A stretch of 62,489 bases of DNA, taken from NCBI RefSeq assembly GCF_030657435.1, contig NZ_JAUTWS010000038.1:1-62489 (forward strand). The letters run 5' to 3'. The position numbers and the translations under genes are program-made. Positions 47,546 to 57,528 of this stretch are shown here, one piece after another. The notes beneath the pieces were generated by a model. It ran no database searches. It saw only the letters and a program-made list of their open reading frames with translations, and was not told the DNA's origin. The stretch is from Paracraurococcus lichenis. GTDB lineage: Bacteria > Pseudomonadota > Alphaproteobacteria > Acetobacterales > Acetobacteraceae. The stretch's first letter is position 1; the number at the start of each line of letters is the position of its first letter.

Positions 47546-49351
47546 ATGGACCAGAAGCGCCTGCTCGCGGCGATCGCCATCTCCATCGGCATCCTGCTGC
47601 TCTTCGATTTCGTCAACCGCCCGGCGCGCGAGGCGGAGCGGGCCAGGCTCGCCCAGCAGCAGCAGGCGGCGCAGGTGCAGCAGCCCGCGCCCGCCCCGGG
47701 CCCGGTCGGCCCGCTCGGCGCCCCGACCGATGCCTCCCCGGCCGCCGGCGCGCCGACGGCGCCGGCCGCGCGGCTCGACATCGACGGGCCGCGGGTGAAG
47801 GGCACCATCAGCCTGCGCGGCGCGCGGCTCGATGACCTCGTGCTGAAGGACTACCACGAGACCGTCGACCGCTCCTCGCCGCTGGTGCGCCTGCTGGCAC
47901 CGAGGGAGGGCGCGGCGCCCTACTACGCGCAATGGGGCTGGACGGCGCTCGACGGCCGCACGCCGGTGCCGGGCAACGAGACGGACTGGACCGCCGAGGG
48001 CGGCCCGCTCGCCCCCGGCAAGCCGGTGACGCTGCGCTGGGACAATGGCCAGGGCCAGGTCTTCGAGATCGGCCTCGCCCTCGACGAGAACTACATGCTC
48101 ACCGCCGAGCAGCGGGTGCGGAACACTGGCGCCGAGCCGGTGCAGGTCCTGCCCTGGAGCCGCCTGCGGCGGGAGAGCACGCCGCCGACCCAGGGCTTCT
48201 TCATCCTGCACGAGGGCTTCGTCGGCGTGCTCGACGGCCGGCTGAAGGAGGTCACCTACAAGGACGGCAAGTCGGAGGCCGAGAAGAAGTCCGGCCTCGC
48301 CCTGGAGCAGGAGACCGGCGCGGGCTGGGCCGGCTTCACCGACAAGTACTGGCTGACCGCCATCGCCACCATCGACCCGGCCATCCGCACCAAGGCGAGC
48401 TTCCGGCACGTGCCGGAGGGCAACCAGGACCGCTGGCAGGCGGACTTCGCCCCGGTCGCGCCGCAGGCCGTGGCGCCGGGCGCCGCCGCGACGCTGGCCA
48501 CCCGGCTCTTCGCCGGGGCGAAGGAGGTGCGGCTGCTCGATGCCTACCGCGACCGGCTGGGCATCCCGGACTTCGACAAGGCGGTGGATTTCGGCTGGTT
48601 CTACTTCCTGACCAAGCCGTTCTTCTTCGCCCTCGACTTCCTGTTCCACATCTTCGGCAACTTCGGCATCGCCATCCTGGTCTTCACCCTGGCCCTGAAG
48701 GCGGCCTTCTTCCCGCTCGCCAACAAGTCCTACAAGTCCATGAGCCGGATGAAGGTGCTCGGGCCGAAGATGCAGGAGATCCGGGAGCGTTACAAGGACG
48801 ACCCGGCCAAGGCGCAGACCGAGATGATGGCGCTCTACCGGACGGAGAAGGTCAACCCGGCCTCGGGCTGCCTGCCGATCCTGCTGCAGATCCCGGTCTT
48901 CTTCTCGCTCTACAAGGTGCTCTTCGTCACCATCGAGATGCGGCACGCGCCCTTCTTCGGCTGGATCCACGATCTCTCGGCGCCCGACCCGACCAACCTG
49001 TTCAACCTGTTCGGGCTGATCCCCTACGACCCGGCGCAGCTCACCCATTACCTGCACATGCCGGCCTGGGCGCTGATCATGGGCGCGACCATGTTCCTGC
49101 AGCAGCGCCTCAACCCGGCGCCGCCCGATCCGGTGCAGGCGAAGATCTTCCAGTGGATGCCGCTGATCTTCACCTTCATGCTCGCCGGCATGCCGGCCGG
49201 CCTGGTGATCTACTGGTCCTGGAACAACCTGCTCTCCATCGCCCAGCAGTGGTACATCATGCGCATGGAGACGCAGCGGAAGGCCCAGGCGGGCGGCGCG
49301 GTGGCGATCCCGGCGGCGGTGCCGGCCACGGCGAAGCCGAAGAAGGGGTGA
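47546..49351 (+). CDS. yidC: Membrane protein insertase YidC
   Basis: This 601-residue protein inserts and folds inner-membrane proteins. The N-terminal segment (KRLLAAIAISIGILLLFDFV) is followed by a Pro/Ala linker and the large periplasmic P1 domain (about 70-360). The conserved core comes next: FGIAILVFTLALKAAFFPLA, KSMSRMKVLGPKMQEIRERY, EKVNPASGCLPILLQIPVFF and AGMPAGLVIYWSWNNLLSIA. The C-terminus is basic. Its stop overlaps the GTG start of engB. Confidence 0.97.
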   Translation: MDQKRLLAAIAISIGILLLFDFVNRPAREAERARLAQQQQAAQVQQPAPAPGPVGPLGAPTDASPAAGAPTAPAARLDIDGPRVKGTISLRGARLDDLVLKDYHETVDRSSPLVRLLAPREGAAPYYAQWGWTALDGRTPVPGNETDWTAEGGPLAPGKPVTLRWDNGQGQVFEIGLALDENYMLTAEQRVRNTGAEPVQVLPWSRLRRESTPPTQGFFILHEGFVGVLDGRLKEVTYKDGKSEAEKKSGLALEQETGAGWAGFTDKYWLTAIATIDPAIRTKASFRHVPEGNQDRWQADFAPVAPQAVAPGAAATLATRLFAGAKEVRLLDAYRDRLGIPDFDKAVDFGWFYFLTKPFFFALDFLFHIFGNFGIAILVFTLALKAAFFPLANKSYKSMSRMKVLGPKMQEIRERYKDDPAKAQTEMMALYRTEKVNPASGCLPILLQIPVFFSLYKVLFVTIEMRHAPFFGWIHDLSAPDPTNLFNLFGLIPYDPAQLTHYLHMPAWALIMGATMFLQQRLNPAPPDPVQAKIFQWMPLIFTFMLAGMPAGLVIYWSWNNLLSIAQQWYIMRMETQRKAQAGGAVAIPAAVPATAKPKKG

Positions 49352-50031
49352 GCGGGACCGACGCGCCGCTGCCGGCCGGCGGCCTCTCCGAGGCCCGCAC
49401 GCCGGAGGAGCGGGCGGCGCTGATCGAGGCCGGGCGGCTGCTCTTCGCCCGGCCATGCACCTTCTTCTATGCCGCGCAGCGGATCGACCAGTTGCCGCCG
49501 ACGGGCCTGCCGGAGGTCGCCTTCTGCGGCCGGTCCAATGTCGGCAAGTCCTCGCTGGTCAATGCGCTGACCGGACAGAAGGCGCTGGCCCGCGTCTCCC
49601 ATACGCCGGGCCGCACGCGGCAGCTCAACTTCTTCAACCTCGGAGACCGGCTGACGCTGGTGGACATGCCGGGCTATGGCTACGCCCAGGCGTCCAAGAG
49701 CGTGAAGGCGGACTGGCAGGGGCTGATGTTCGACTTCCTGCGCGGGCGGCCGACGCTGCGGCGCGTCTTCCTGCTGCTCGATGCACGGATCGAGACCAAG
49801 GCCGGCGACCGGGCGGCGATGGAGTTGCTGAACGACGCCGCGGTCGGCTTCCAGATCGTCCTGACCAAGGCGGATGGCGCCAAGCCCTTCTGGTTGCGCA
49901 AGCGGCAGGAGGAGGCCGAGGCCCTGGCCCGGGCGCATACCGCGGGGCATCCGCTGGTGATCGCCACCAGCAGCGAGACCGGGCTCGGGATCCCCGAACT
50001 GCGGGCGGAGATCGCGGCGCTGGCCGCCTGA
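49348..50031 (+). CDS. engB: Ribosome biogenesis GTPase EngB (YsxC/YihA)
   Basis: This encodes 227 residues from GTG 49348, which overlaps the yidC stop (GTGA). GTPase motifs are G1 FCGRSNVGKSSLVNAL, G2 in SHTPGRTRQLNFF, G3 LVDMPGYGYAQAS, G4 LTKAD and G5 ATSSETG. EngB acts in late assembly of the 50S subunit. Its place after yidC is typical of alphaproteobacteria. Confidence 0.95.
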   Translation: MSGTDAPLPAGGLSEARTPEERAALIEAGRLLFARPCTFFYAAQRIDQLPPTGLPEVAFCGRSNVGKSSLVNALTGQKALARVSHTPGRTRQLNFFNLGDRLTLVDMPGYGYAQASKSVKADWQGLMFDFLRGRPTLRRVFLLLDARIETKAGDRAAMELLNDAAVGFQIVLTKADGAKPFWLRKRQEEAEALARAHTAGHPLVIATSSETGLGIPELRAEIAALAA

Positions 50032-50217
50032 GGGCGGCGGTCAGGTCCTGTGCGGGTTGCCGACCATCGGCAGCGTGCGGCCGGCCTCGAAGGCGGCGTG
50101 GCCGCCCCGGCGCCCCGATCGGGGCCGCGGCGGCGGGCACTTCCCGCCCGCTCCGCTTTCGCCGCCTGCCGATCTGTTCTAAGGGCGCGCCACGCCAGAC
50201 CGCGGGAACACCGGCTG

Positions 50218-51123
50218 ATGACTGACGACACGCCCGACCCCATGAAGATCCTCTCAGCGGCGCTGCCCTACCTGAAGCGCTACGACGACCAGATCATCGT
50301 GGTGAAGTATGGCGGCCACGCCATGGGGGAGGAGGAGACGGCGCTCCGCTTCGGCCGCGACATCGCCCTGCTCGAGCAGGTGGGCGTCAGCCCGGTGGTG
50401 GTGCATGGCGGCGGGCCGCAGATCAATGCCATGCTGAAGCGGCTGAACGTGCAGTCCACCTTCGTCCAGGGCCTGCGCGTGACCGATGAGGCGATGCTCG
50501 ACGTCGTCGAGATGGTTCTCGCCGGCCCGGTCAACAAGCAGGTCGCCGAGGCCATCACCCGCGCCGGCGCGCTCGCGGTCGGCATCTCCGGCAAGGATGG
50601 CGGGCTGATCCGCGCCCGCAAGCTGCTGCGCACCATGCGCGACCCCGGCTCGCATATCGAGCAGGTGCTCGACCTCGGCTTCGTCGGCGAGCCGGAGGCG
50701 GTGGACACGCGGGTGCTGAAGCTGCTGATCGGCGCCGATATCGTGCCGGTGGTGGCCCCGGTCGGCGTCGGCGTGGACGGCCAGACCTACAACATCAATG
50801 CCGATACGGTGGCGGGCGCGATCGCCGGCGCGCTGGGCGCCGAGCGGCTGCTGATGCTGACCGATGTCAGCGGCGTGAAGGGGCCGGACGGCGCCCTGAT
50901 CCCGGAGATGACGGTCGCCGAGGTGCGGGCCGGCATCGAGGCGGGCTGGATCTCGGGCGGCATGATCCCGAAGGTCGAGACCTGCATCTATGCCATCGAG
51001 AAGGGCGTGCAGGGCGCCGTCATCCTGGACGGCCGGGTGCCGCATGCGGTGCTGCACGAGCTCTTCACCGAGGGCGGCGCCGGCACGCTCATCAAGCCCG
51101 CGGGCACGCTGATCCGGCCCTGA
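50218..51123 (+). CDS. argB: Acetylglutamate kinase
   Basis: This 301-residue enzyme catalyses the second step of arginine synthesis, phosphorylating N-acetylglutamate. Motifs are IIVVKYGGHAMGEEE (Lys at the phosphoryl site), VVVHGGGPQINAML, GLRVTDEAMLDVVEMVLAG, YNINADTVAGAIAGALGAER and GGMIPKVETCIYAIEKGVQG. The N-terminal helix with KILSAALPYLKRY suggests the arginine-sensitive hexameric type. It starts 186 bases after engB. The ribosome site is weak. Confidence 0.96.
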   Translation: MTDDTPDPMKILSAALPYLKRYDDQIIVVKYGGHAMGEEETALRFGRDIALLEQVGVSPVVVHGGGPQINAMLKRLNVQSTFVQGLRVTDEAMLDVVEMVLAGPVNKQVAEAITRAGALAVGISGKDGGLIRARKLLRTMRDPGSHIEQVLDLGFVGEPEAVDTRVLKLLIGADIVPVVAPVGVGVDGQTYNINADTVAGAIAGALGAERLLMLTDVSGVKGPDGALIPEMTVAEVRAGIEAGWISGGMIPKVETCIYAIEKGVQGAVILDGRVPHAVLHELFTEGGAGTLIKPAGTLIRP

Positions 51124-51200
51124 GGGGCGGGACGGTCCAACCCTCCGCGGCATCCGGCCAATCGCGGCGCCGGGGCGGGTAGACTCGGGCATCCTTCGCT

Positions 51201-52382
51201 CTAACGCGCCTCCTCCGGCTCGTTCAGCAGTTCGATCTGCCAGCGCATCTCGGCCTCGGTCAGCGGCCAACCGCCCTTCGCCGTCGGGGCGATGACGGCG
51301 GCCGGCGCGATCCGGCCGAGCACGGTCTGCGCCGCCAGCGCCGCGCGCGGGCTGAAGCCGGCACGCCAGCACAGGCTGACCAGCGCCTTGCCGCTGCGGA
51401 GCTGCGCCACATGCTCGACCGCCCGGAGGGGGACGCCCGCATGCTCGGCCAGCAGGCGCTGCATCATGCCATGGTCGCCCTGCAGACCGGCTTCCTCGAA
51501 GGCCAGGTCGGGCGGCAGCGCGGCGGCGGCATCGCCGCGCCCGAGCCGCAGGTCCATCCGCGCCCGCAGCAGCCGCGCGAGGCCCGGGTCCAGGTCGGCC
51601 CGCGATGCCAGCGGCTCCAGCAGGTGGTCGGCGACCACGGCGGCGAGGGCGAGCGTCGCGCGGTGCGACAGGCCGGCGCGGCGGACCAGGCTCTCCTGCC
51701 ATTCCGGCCGGCTCGCGGCCTGGGCGATCAGGGTGTCGAGCGTCCTCTCCCGGATCGCGGCCGAGTCGTTCGTCAGCAGCGCGGCGACCGGGGCGGTCTC
51801 CGCCCGTGCGGCGACGGCGTCCGAGATCCGCTCGCTCAGCCGCGGCCGGCGGGCGACCGCCGTCACCGTCTCGGGCACCGGCGGCCTCTCGACAAGCGCC
51901 AGCAGGTCGTCCTCGGTGAGCTGGGGGGAGAAGCGGATGACCGGTGCCGCCACCTCCATGGCCGCGTCCTGGGCGAGGCGGAGGATCAGGTCGCGCGGCG
52001 CACCGGGCAGCGCCTGCAATTCCTCGGCGATGACCGCCCGGACCATGACAGCCGTGTCCGCGGCGAGCTGGCAGAGGGTCTTCCAGGCGAGCGCGCGCAG
52101 CCGGTCCGTCGCCGCGGCGAGTTCCGGCGCGCGCGGCGCCAGCTTCCGCCCGACCACCGCCCGCACCCGCGGGTCGTCGTCCCCGGCCAGCAGGCTGTCG
52201 GCCTGCGCCGGGGTCGCGGCATTGGCGGCGACCGCGGCGCGCACCCGGAGCTGGCCGTCATTGGCCAGGAAATACAGGATCTCCGGCGCGACATCGGGCA
52301 GGGAGGCGAGGGCGATCCGCTCGGCCTCCGTCCCCTCGGCGGCGATGCGCTTGGCCGCCTCGTAGCCAGGATCGGGGGTCAT
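51201..52382 (-). CDS. DUF2336 domain protein
   Basis: This encodes 393 residues made of helical repeats of HEAT-like character (ASLPDVAPEILYFLANDGQL, RVRAAVAANAATPAQADSLL, ISDAVAARAETAPVAALLTN). This alphaproteobacterial family often sits near cell-cycle or c-di-GMP signalling genes. Its function is not settled. Its start overlaps the stop of the preceding GGDEF gene (ATGA at 52379-52382), so it may be an effector or partner of that enzyme. Confidence 0.85.
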   Translation of the reverse strand: MTPDPGYEAAKRIAAEGTEAERIALASLPDVAPEILYFLANDGQLRVRAAVAANAATPAQADSLLAGDDDPRVRAVVGRKLAPRAPELAAATDRLRALAWKTLCQLAADTAVMVRAVIAEELQALPGAPRDLILRLAQDAAMEVAAPVIRFSPQLTEDDLLALVERPPVPETVTAVARRPRLSERISDAVAARAETAPVAALLTNDSAAIRERTLDTLIAQAASRPEWQESLVRRAGLSHRATLALAAVVADHLLEPLASRADLDPGLARLLRARMDLRLGRGDAAAALPPDLAFEEAGLQGDHGMMQRLLAEHAGVPLRAVEHVAQLRSGKALVSLCWRAGFSPRAALAAQTVLGRIAPAAVIAPTAKGGWPLTEAEMRWQIELLNEPEEAR

Positions 52383-53818
52383 GCGGCGGAATGCCTCTCC
52401 GGCTCCTCCGCCCCGGCCACCACCCAGCGGTTCCGGCCGGCCCGCTTGGCGGCGTACATGGCGCCATCGGCGCGGGCGATCAGCGTCTCCGGTGTCTCGA
52501 CCGCCCCGGGGCGGCGGATGGCACAGCCGATGCTGAAGCTGATGGGCGGGATGCCGCCGCCCGGGCTGCCCAGGGTGCCGGCGGCCTCGCAGAGCGCCGC
52601 CGCCCGGCTCGCCGCCCCTTCCGCATCCGCCCCGTCCAGCCAGAGCGCGAACTCGTCCCCGCCGAAGCGGGCGGCGATGTCGGTCGGCCGGGTCAGGCGG
52701 CGCAGCAGGGCGGCGATGGCGACCAGCGCCGCATCGCCCGCCTCATGCCCCAGCCGGTCGTTGATCGGCTTGAAATTGTCGAGGTCGATGAAGACCAGCG
52801 CGCCGCGGGCGCCGGCGGCGCCCGCCGCGTCCGAGGCCAGCCGGTGCAGCCGGCGCGTCAGGTCGTCGAGGAAGGCGCGGCGGTTCAGCAATCCGGTCAG
52901 CCCATCGGTCCGCGCCTGCCGCTCCAGCCGCTGCTGCAGGGCGTGGTTGCCGAGGACGACGAAGAGCAGGTCGGACAGCGCCACCAGCATGTGCTGGTCA
53001 TCGGCATCGAAGGGTTGCTGGCCGGCGGCGCGCCAGGCGAGCAGGGCGTGCCACGGCTCGGTCCCCGGGGCATGCGGCAGCAGCGCCATGCTCTCGCCGC
53101 CCGGCCCCTGGAAGAAGCGGGCGCGCGGCTGAAAGGCGTGCGGCGCGGCGGCGGCGAGCAGGGGGGCCGGGTCGGCCCCCCGCTGGTGGGTCACCCGCGT
53201 CCCGCCCGCCGGGCGCCATTCCAGCACGGCCGCGCCGGTGCAGCCGAGCGCGGTCTCGAGCGCCTCCAGCATCGCGGCCAGCATCTGCGGCGCCAGCACC
53301 CGGCGGCGGATCCGGCGGACCAGGGTCTGCAGCGCCTCCGCCCGGCGCAGCGCCGTGGCCTGCGCCTCGGTGGCCAGCGCTTCCTCCGTGATGTCGCGGC
53401 CGCAGCCGCGCAGCCCGGCGAAGCGGCCCGCGCCGTCCGTCAGCGGCGCGACCGAGAGGCTGAGGCAGCGGCAGCCGCCATCCGCCTGCTTCAGCCAGGC
53501 CCGCAGGCCCCGGGCGGGCGCGCGCAGCGCGAAGGGGTCGGGCTCCGGCGCGGCCAGCAGGTCGCGCCCCGGCCGGCCGAGCAGGTCCTCCGCCGCCCAG
53601 CCGAGCGGCGCATCCGGCGCGAGGAAGGTGAGGCGGCCCTCGGCATCCGTCTCGAAGGCCAGGTCCAGGGCGAGGCTGGCGAAGTCGCGCCAGCGCTGCC
53701 GGGACTCGAGCAGCGCGCCATGCCAGGCCGGCCCGGCAGGCCCCCCCGGCACCGAGGGGTCCGAACCGGCGCTCCGCCGCTCTGCCGTGTCATCCGCCGG
53801 ACGCATGCGGCGCAGCAT
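52379..53818 (-). CDS. PAS-GAF-GGDEF diguanylate cyclase
   Basis: This encodes about 479 residues. A PAS domain lies near 45-155 (FETDAEGRLTFLAPDAPLGW, then LRGCGRDITEEAL). A GAF-like domain lies near 190-300 (LGCTGAAVLEWRP, FDADDQHMLVALSDLLFVVL). The GGDEF domain lies near 310-470 with DGLTGLLNRRAFLDDL, VFIDLDNFKPINDRLGHEAG and intact FGGDEFALWL. It should make c-di-GMP from GTP. No RxxD inhibitory site is evident before the GGDEF motif. No membrane segment is seen, so input is cytoplasmic. Start 53818 or 53806 is equally possible. It is coupled to DUF2336. Confidence 0.9.
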   Translation of the reverse strand: MLRRMRPADDTAERRSAGSDPSVPGGPAGPAWHGALLESRQRWRDFASLALDLAFETDAEGRLTFLAPDAPLGWAAEDLLGRPGRDLLAAPEPDPFALRAPARGLRAWLKQADGGCRCLSLSVAPLTDGAGRFAGLRGCGRDITEEALATEAQATALRRAEALQTLVRRIRRRVLAPQMLAAMLEALETALGCTGAAVLEWRPAGGTRVTHQRGADPAPLLAAAAPHAFQPRARFFQGPGGESMALLPHAPGTEPWHALLAWRAAGQQPFDADDQHMLVALSDLLFVVLGNHALQQRLERQARTDGLTGLLNRRAFLDDLTRRLHRLASDAAGAAGARGALVFIDLDNFKPINDRLGHEAGDAALVAIAALLRRLTRPTDIAARFGGDEFALWLDGADAEGAASRAAALCEAAGTLGSPGGGIPPISFSIGCAIRRPGAVETPETLIARADGAMYAAKRAGRNRWVVAGAEEPERHSAA

Positions 53819-53944
53819 GGGTCGGGTGGATGAAGGACGCGTTATCGCCGCGGCCCAGGCCGCGTTGACAGGCGCGTGCCGGCATCGGCATGGTCCGCCG
53901 CCTCCGCGCCGGCCCGGCCGGACCAATGCCTCGGGACGACCTCC

Positions 53945-54773
<829 letters not shown>

Positions 54774-54781
<8 letters not shown>

Positions 54782-55898
54782 TCCGCTGCCGCTGGCCCAG
54801 GCGCTGATCCGCTGCCCGAGCGTGACGCCGGCGGATGCCGGCGCGCTCGGGGTGCTCGAGGCGGCGCTCGCGCCGCTCGGCTTCGCCTGCCAGCGGCTGA
54901 CCTTCGGCGAAACCCCGAACCTCTATGCCCGCCGCGGCACCGGCGGGCCGCATTTCTGCTATGCCGGCCATACCGACGTGGTGCCGCCCGGCCCAACCGA
55001 GGCCTGGACGGACGACCCCTTCTCCGGCGCGGTGCGGGACGGCGTGCTGCATGGCCGCGGCGCCTGCGACATGAAGGGCGGCATCGCCGCCTTCGTCGCG
55101 GGGCTGAAGGACTACCTCGCCGCCCATCCCGGCCATGGGGGCAGCATCAGCCTGCTCATCACCGGCGACGAGGAAGGCCCCGCCAGGGACGGCACCGTGA
55201 AGGTGCTGGACTGGATGGCGCAGCGCGGCGAGATCCCGGACATGGCGCTGGTCGGCGAGCCGACCTCGCGCGCTGCGCTCGGCGACATCGTCAAGGTCGG
55301 CCGGCGCGGCTCCATGACGGCGTACATCACCCTGTTCGGCACGCAGGGCCACAGCGCCTATCCGCAGCGCGCCGACAACCCGATCCATCGCCTGGTCCGC
55401 GTGCTGAACCGGCTGACCGCGCAGCCGATCGACCAGGGCTCGCAGTTCTTCGAGCCGACGACGCTGCAGGTGACCGGCTTCGACACCGGCAATGCCGCCA
55501 ACAACGTCATCCCCGGCGAGGCCCGGGCGATGCTGAACATCCGCTTCAACGACCTGCACAGCAGCGCCTCCCTCACCCAGATGCTGAATGCGGCCCTGCA
55601 GGCCGAGGAGGCGCGCTACGACATGCGGATCGACTGTTCCGGCGAGAGCTTCCTGACGCAGCCCGGCCCCTTCGTGGACGCCCTGCGGCGGGCGGTGGTG
55701 GGGGCGACCGGCCGGGAACCAGCGCTCGACACCGGCGGCGGCACCTCGGATGCCCGCTTCATCGCCCGCTACTGCCCGGTGGCGGAACTCGGCGGCATCG
55801 GCAGCACCATGCACAAGGCGAATGAATGCGTGCCGGTGCAGGAATTGCGCGACCTCGCGGCGCTCTACCGCATGGTGCTCGAGGAGGCCTTCGCCTGA
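54774..55898 (+). CDS. dapE: Succinyl-diaminopimelate desuccinylase
   Basis: This 374-residue zinc hydrolase releases diaminopimelate. Metal ligands and catalytic residues are visible: CYAGHTDVVPPG, GRGACDMKGGIAAF, ITGDEEGPARDGT, ALVGEPTSR and GSTMHKANECVPV. The dimerisation domain has LFGTQGHSAYPQRADNP. The GTG start lies inside the end of dapD, and translation is probably coupled. Confidence 0.96.
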
Positions 55899-56500
55899 GC
55901 GGAAGTCCCACCGGCGGAGGCCCCACCCCGGCGCCGGCCCGCGCGGCGATCTCCGACGGGCTGCGCGGCGCCTTCCGCATGGCGCAGGGCAAGGCGGACG
56001 GGCTCGCCCTGGTCGATGCCTCGCCGGAGGGCGTGCGGGCGAGCTTCTGGGCCGCCGCCATCTGCCTGCCGGGCTTCCTGACGCTCAAGCTGCTGGGATG
56101 GTCCGGCGAGGGGACGCCGGGCGGCGGCCTGCTGCGCGGCCTGGTCGCGGAACTGCTGGGCTATGCCGTGGCCTGGGCCGGCTTCGCGCTGCTGTCGCGG
56201 CCGCTGGCCGATGGGCAGGGCCGGAAGGCCGACTGGCCCCGCTTCATCGCCGCCTGGAACTACGCCAATGTCGTGCAGTACGCGGTGCTGCTGGCGCTGA
56301 CCGTCCCCTCGGCGCTCGGCCTGCCCGGGTTGCTGGCGAACGGCCTGGGGCTGGCGGCGATCGGCTATGCGCTCTGGCTGGAGTGGTTCGTCGCGAAGCA
56401 CGCCCTGCGGCTCGCCGGCGGTCCGGCCACGATGTTCGTGGTCATCGACCTGATGCTCGGCATCTTCATCGGCGGGTTGGTCGGGCGGTTGAGCGGCTGA
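55895..56500 (+). CDS. Unknown membrane protein after dapE
   Basis: The frame encodes about 201 residues with four hydrophobic segments (FWAAAICLPGFLTLKLL, ELLGYAVAWAGFALLS, NVVQYAVLLALTVPSALG, FVVIDLMLGIFIGGLVG). A conserved-looking start is AISDGLRGAFRMAQGKADGL. There is no ATG before residue 29 of this frame downstream of dapE. GAGGAGG lies seven bases before a CTG at 55895 that overlaps the dapE stop, so a rare CTG start is my best guess. ATG 55979 is the alternative. The family is not recognised. Confidence 0.6.
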   Translation: MSGSPTGGGPTPAPARAAISDGLRGAFRMAQGKADGLALVDASPEGVRASFWAAAICLPGFLTLKLLGWSGEGTPGGGLLRGLVAELLGYAVAWAGFALLSRPLADGQGRKADWPRFIAAWNYANVVQYAVLLALTVPSALGLPGLLANGLGLAAIGYALWLEWFVAKHALRLAGGPATMFVVIDLMLGIFIGGLVGRLSG

Positions 56501-56536
56501 CGCGCCCCGGGAGGCCGCGCCGCAGCTTTCCCGGAA

Positions 56537-56554
56537 CTGTCATCCTCCCGTCAT
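56537..56554 (+). promoter_or_regulatory. PHO box upstream of ppk2
   Basis: CTGTCAT (56537-56543) and CCGTCAT (56548-56554) form a direct repeat with 11-base periodicity, close to the PhoB site CTGTCAT-N4-CTGTCAT. It lies 44 bases before the ppk2 start, where PhoB would replace a -35 element. Control by phosphate starvation is inferred. Confidence 0.55.
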
Positions 56555-56597
56555 CATACTGCGCTAACCCCGGCCGCGAGGACCGAGGAGCGCAGGC

Positions 56598-57512
56598 ATG
56601 CCCGATACCGAGACCGCCGCGCGGTCATGGCTCGATCTCGAGCTCGAGGACGATTTCGACGAGGAGCTCGAGCAGGAGATCGACGACGGCCGGATCCCGG
56701 CAGCGCTCCGCCACCTGAAGGACGCTCACAGGCGGAGCGCGATCGGGCGCGGCGTCTATTTCCGCGAGCTGCTGCGGCTGCAGGCCGAGCTGGTGAAGCT
56801 GCAGGATTGGGTGGCCCATAAGGGGCTGAAGCTCGTCATCCTGTTCGAGGGACGGGACAGCGCCGGCAAGGGCGGCATCATCAAGCGCATCACCCAGCGG
56901 GTGAACCCGCGCGCCTGCCGCGTGGTGGCGCTGCCCGCGCCGACCGGGCGCGAGCGGACGCAGTGGTACTTCCAGCGCTACGTGCAGCACCTGCCGGCGG
57001 CCGGGGAGATCGTGCTGTTCGACCGGAGCTGGTACAACCGCGCCGGCGTCGAGCGGGTGATGGGCTTCGCCACCGAGAGCCAGGTGGAGGACTTCTTCCG
57101 CGACGTGCCGGAATTCGAGCGCATGCTCGTCCGCTCCGGCATCGTCCTGGTGAAATACTGGCTCTCCATCACCGACCAGGAGCAGCAGTACCGCTTCCTC
57201 ATGCGAATCCACGACCCGCTGAAGCAGTGGAAGCTCTCGCCCATGGACCTGCAGTCCCGCGTCCGCTGGGAGCAGTACACCAAGGCGAAGGAGGACATGT
57301 TCGCCCGCACGAACATCCCCGAGGCGCCGTGGTACATCGTCGAGGGCAACGACAAGAAGCGGGCGCGGCTGAACTGCATCGCCCACCTGCTGTCGCTGGT
57401 CCCCTACGAGGAGGTGCCGCACGAGCCGGTCGCGCTGCCGGACCGCGTCTTCGACCCGGACTACGAGCGCCGGACGCTGCCGCCCGAGCTCTACGTGCCG
57501 GAGCGGTACTGA
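56598..57512 (+). CDS. ppk2: Polyphosphate kinase 2
   Basis: This 304-residue enzyme transfers phosphate between polyphosphate and nucleotides. Walker A is LFEGRDSAGKGGIIKR, the lid region is ALPAPTGRERTQWYFQRYVQ, and Walker B and the signature are VLFDRSWYNRAGVERVMGF. LVKYWLSITDQEQQYRFLMR and APWYIVEGNDKKRARLNCIA complete the core. An acidic N-terminal extension (LELEDDFDEELEQEIDDG) precedes it. GGAG lies upstream of the start. The PHO box upstream suggests phosphate control. Confidence 0.94.
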   Translation: MPDTETAARSWLDLELEDDFDEELEQEIDDGRIPAALRHLKDAHRRSAIGRGVYFRELLRLQAELVKLQDWVAHKGLKLVILFEGRDSAGKGGIIKRITQRVNPRACRVVALPAPTGRERTQWYFQRYVQHLPAAGEIVLFDRSWYNRAGVERVMGFATESQVEDFFRDVPEFERMLVRSGIVLVKYWLSITDQEQQYRFLMRIHDPLKQWKLSPMDLQSRVRWEQYTKAKEDMFARTNIPEAPWYIVEGNDKKRARLNCIAHLLSLVPYEEVPHEPVALPDRVFDPDYERRTLPPELYVPERY

Positions 57513-57528
57513 GCCGGGCGCGGCGGGG

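Noticed and set aside
46637..49456. Open frame of 939 codons on the minus strand opposite rpmH-rnpA-yidD-yidC
   Set aside because: It lies opposite well-identified genes and has the composition of an antisense shadow.
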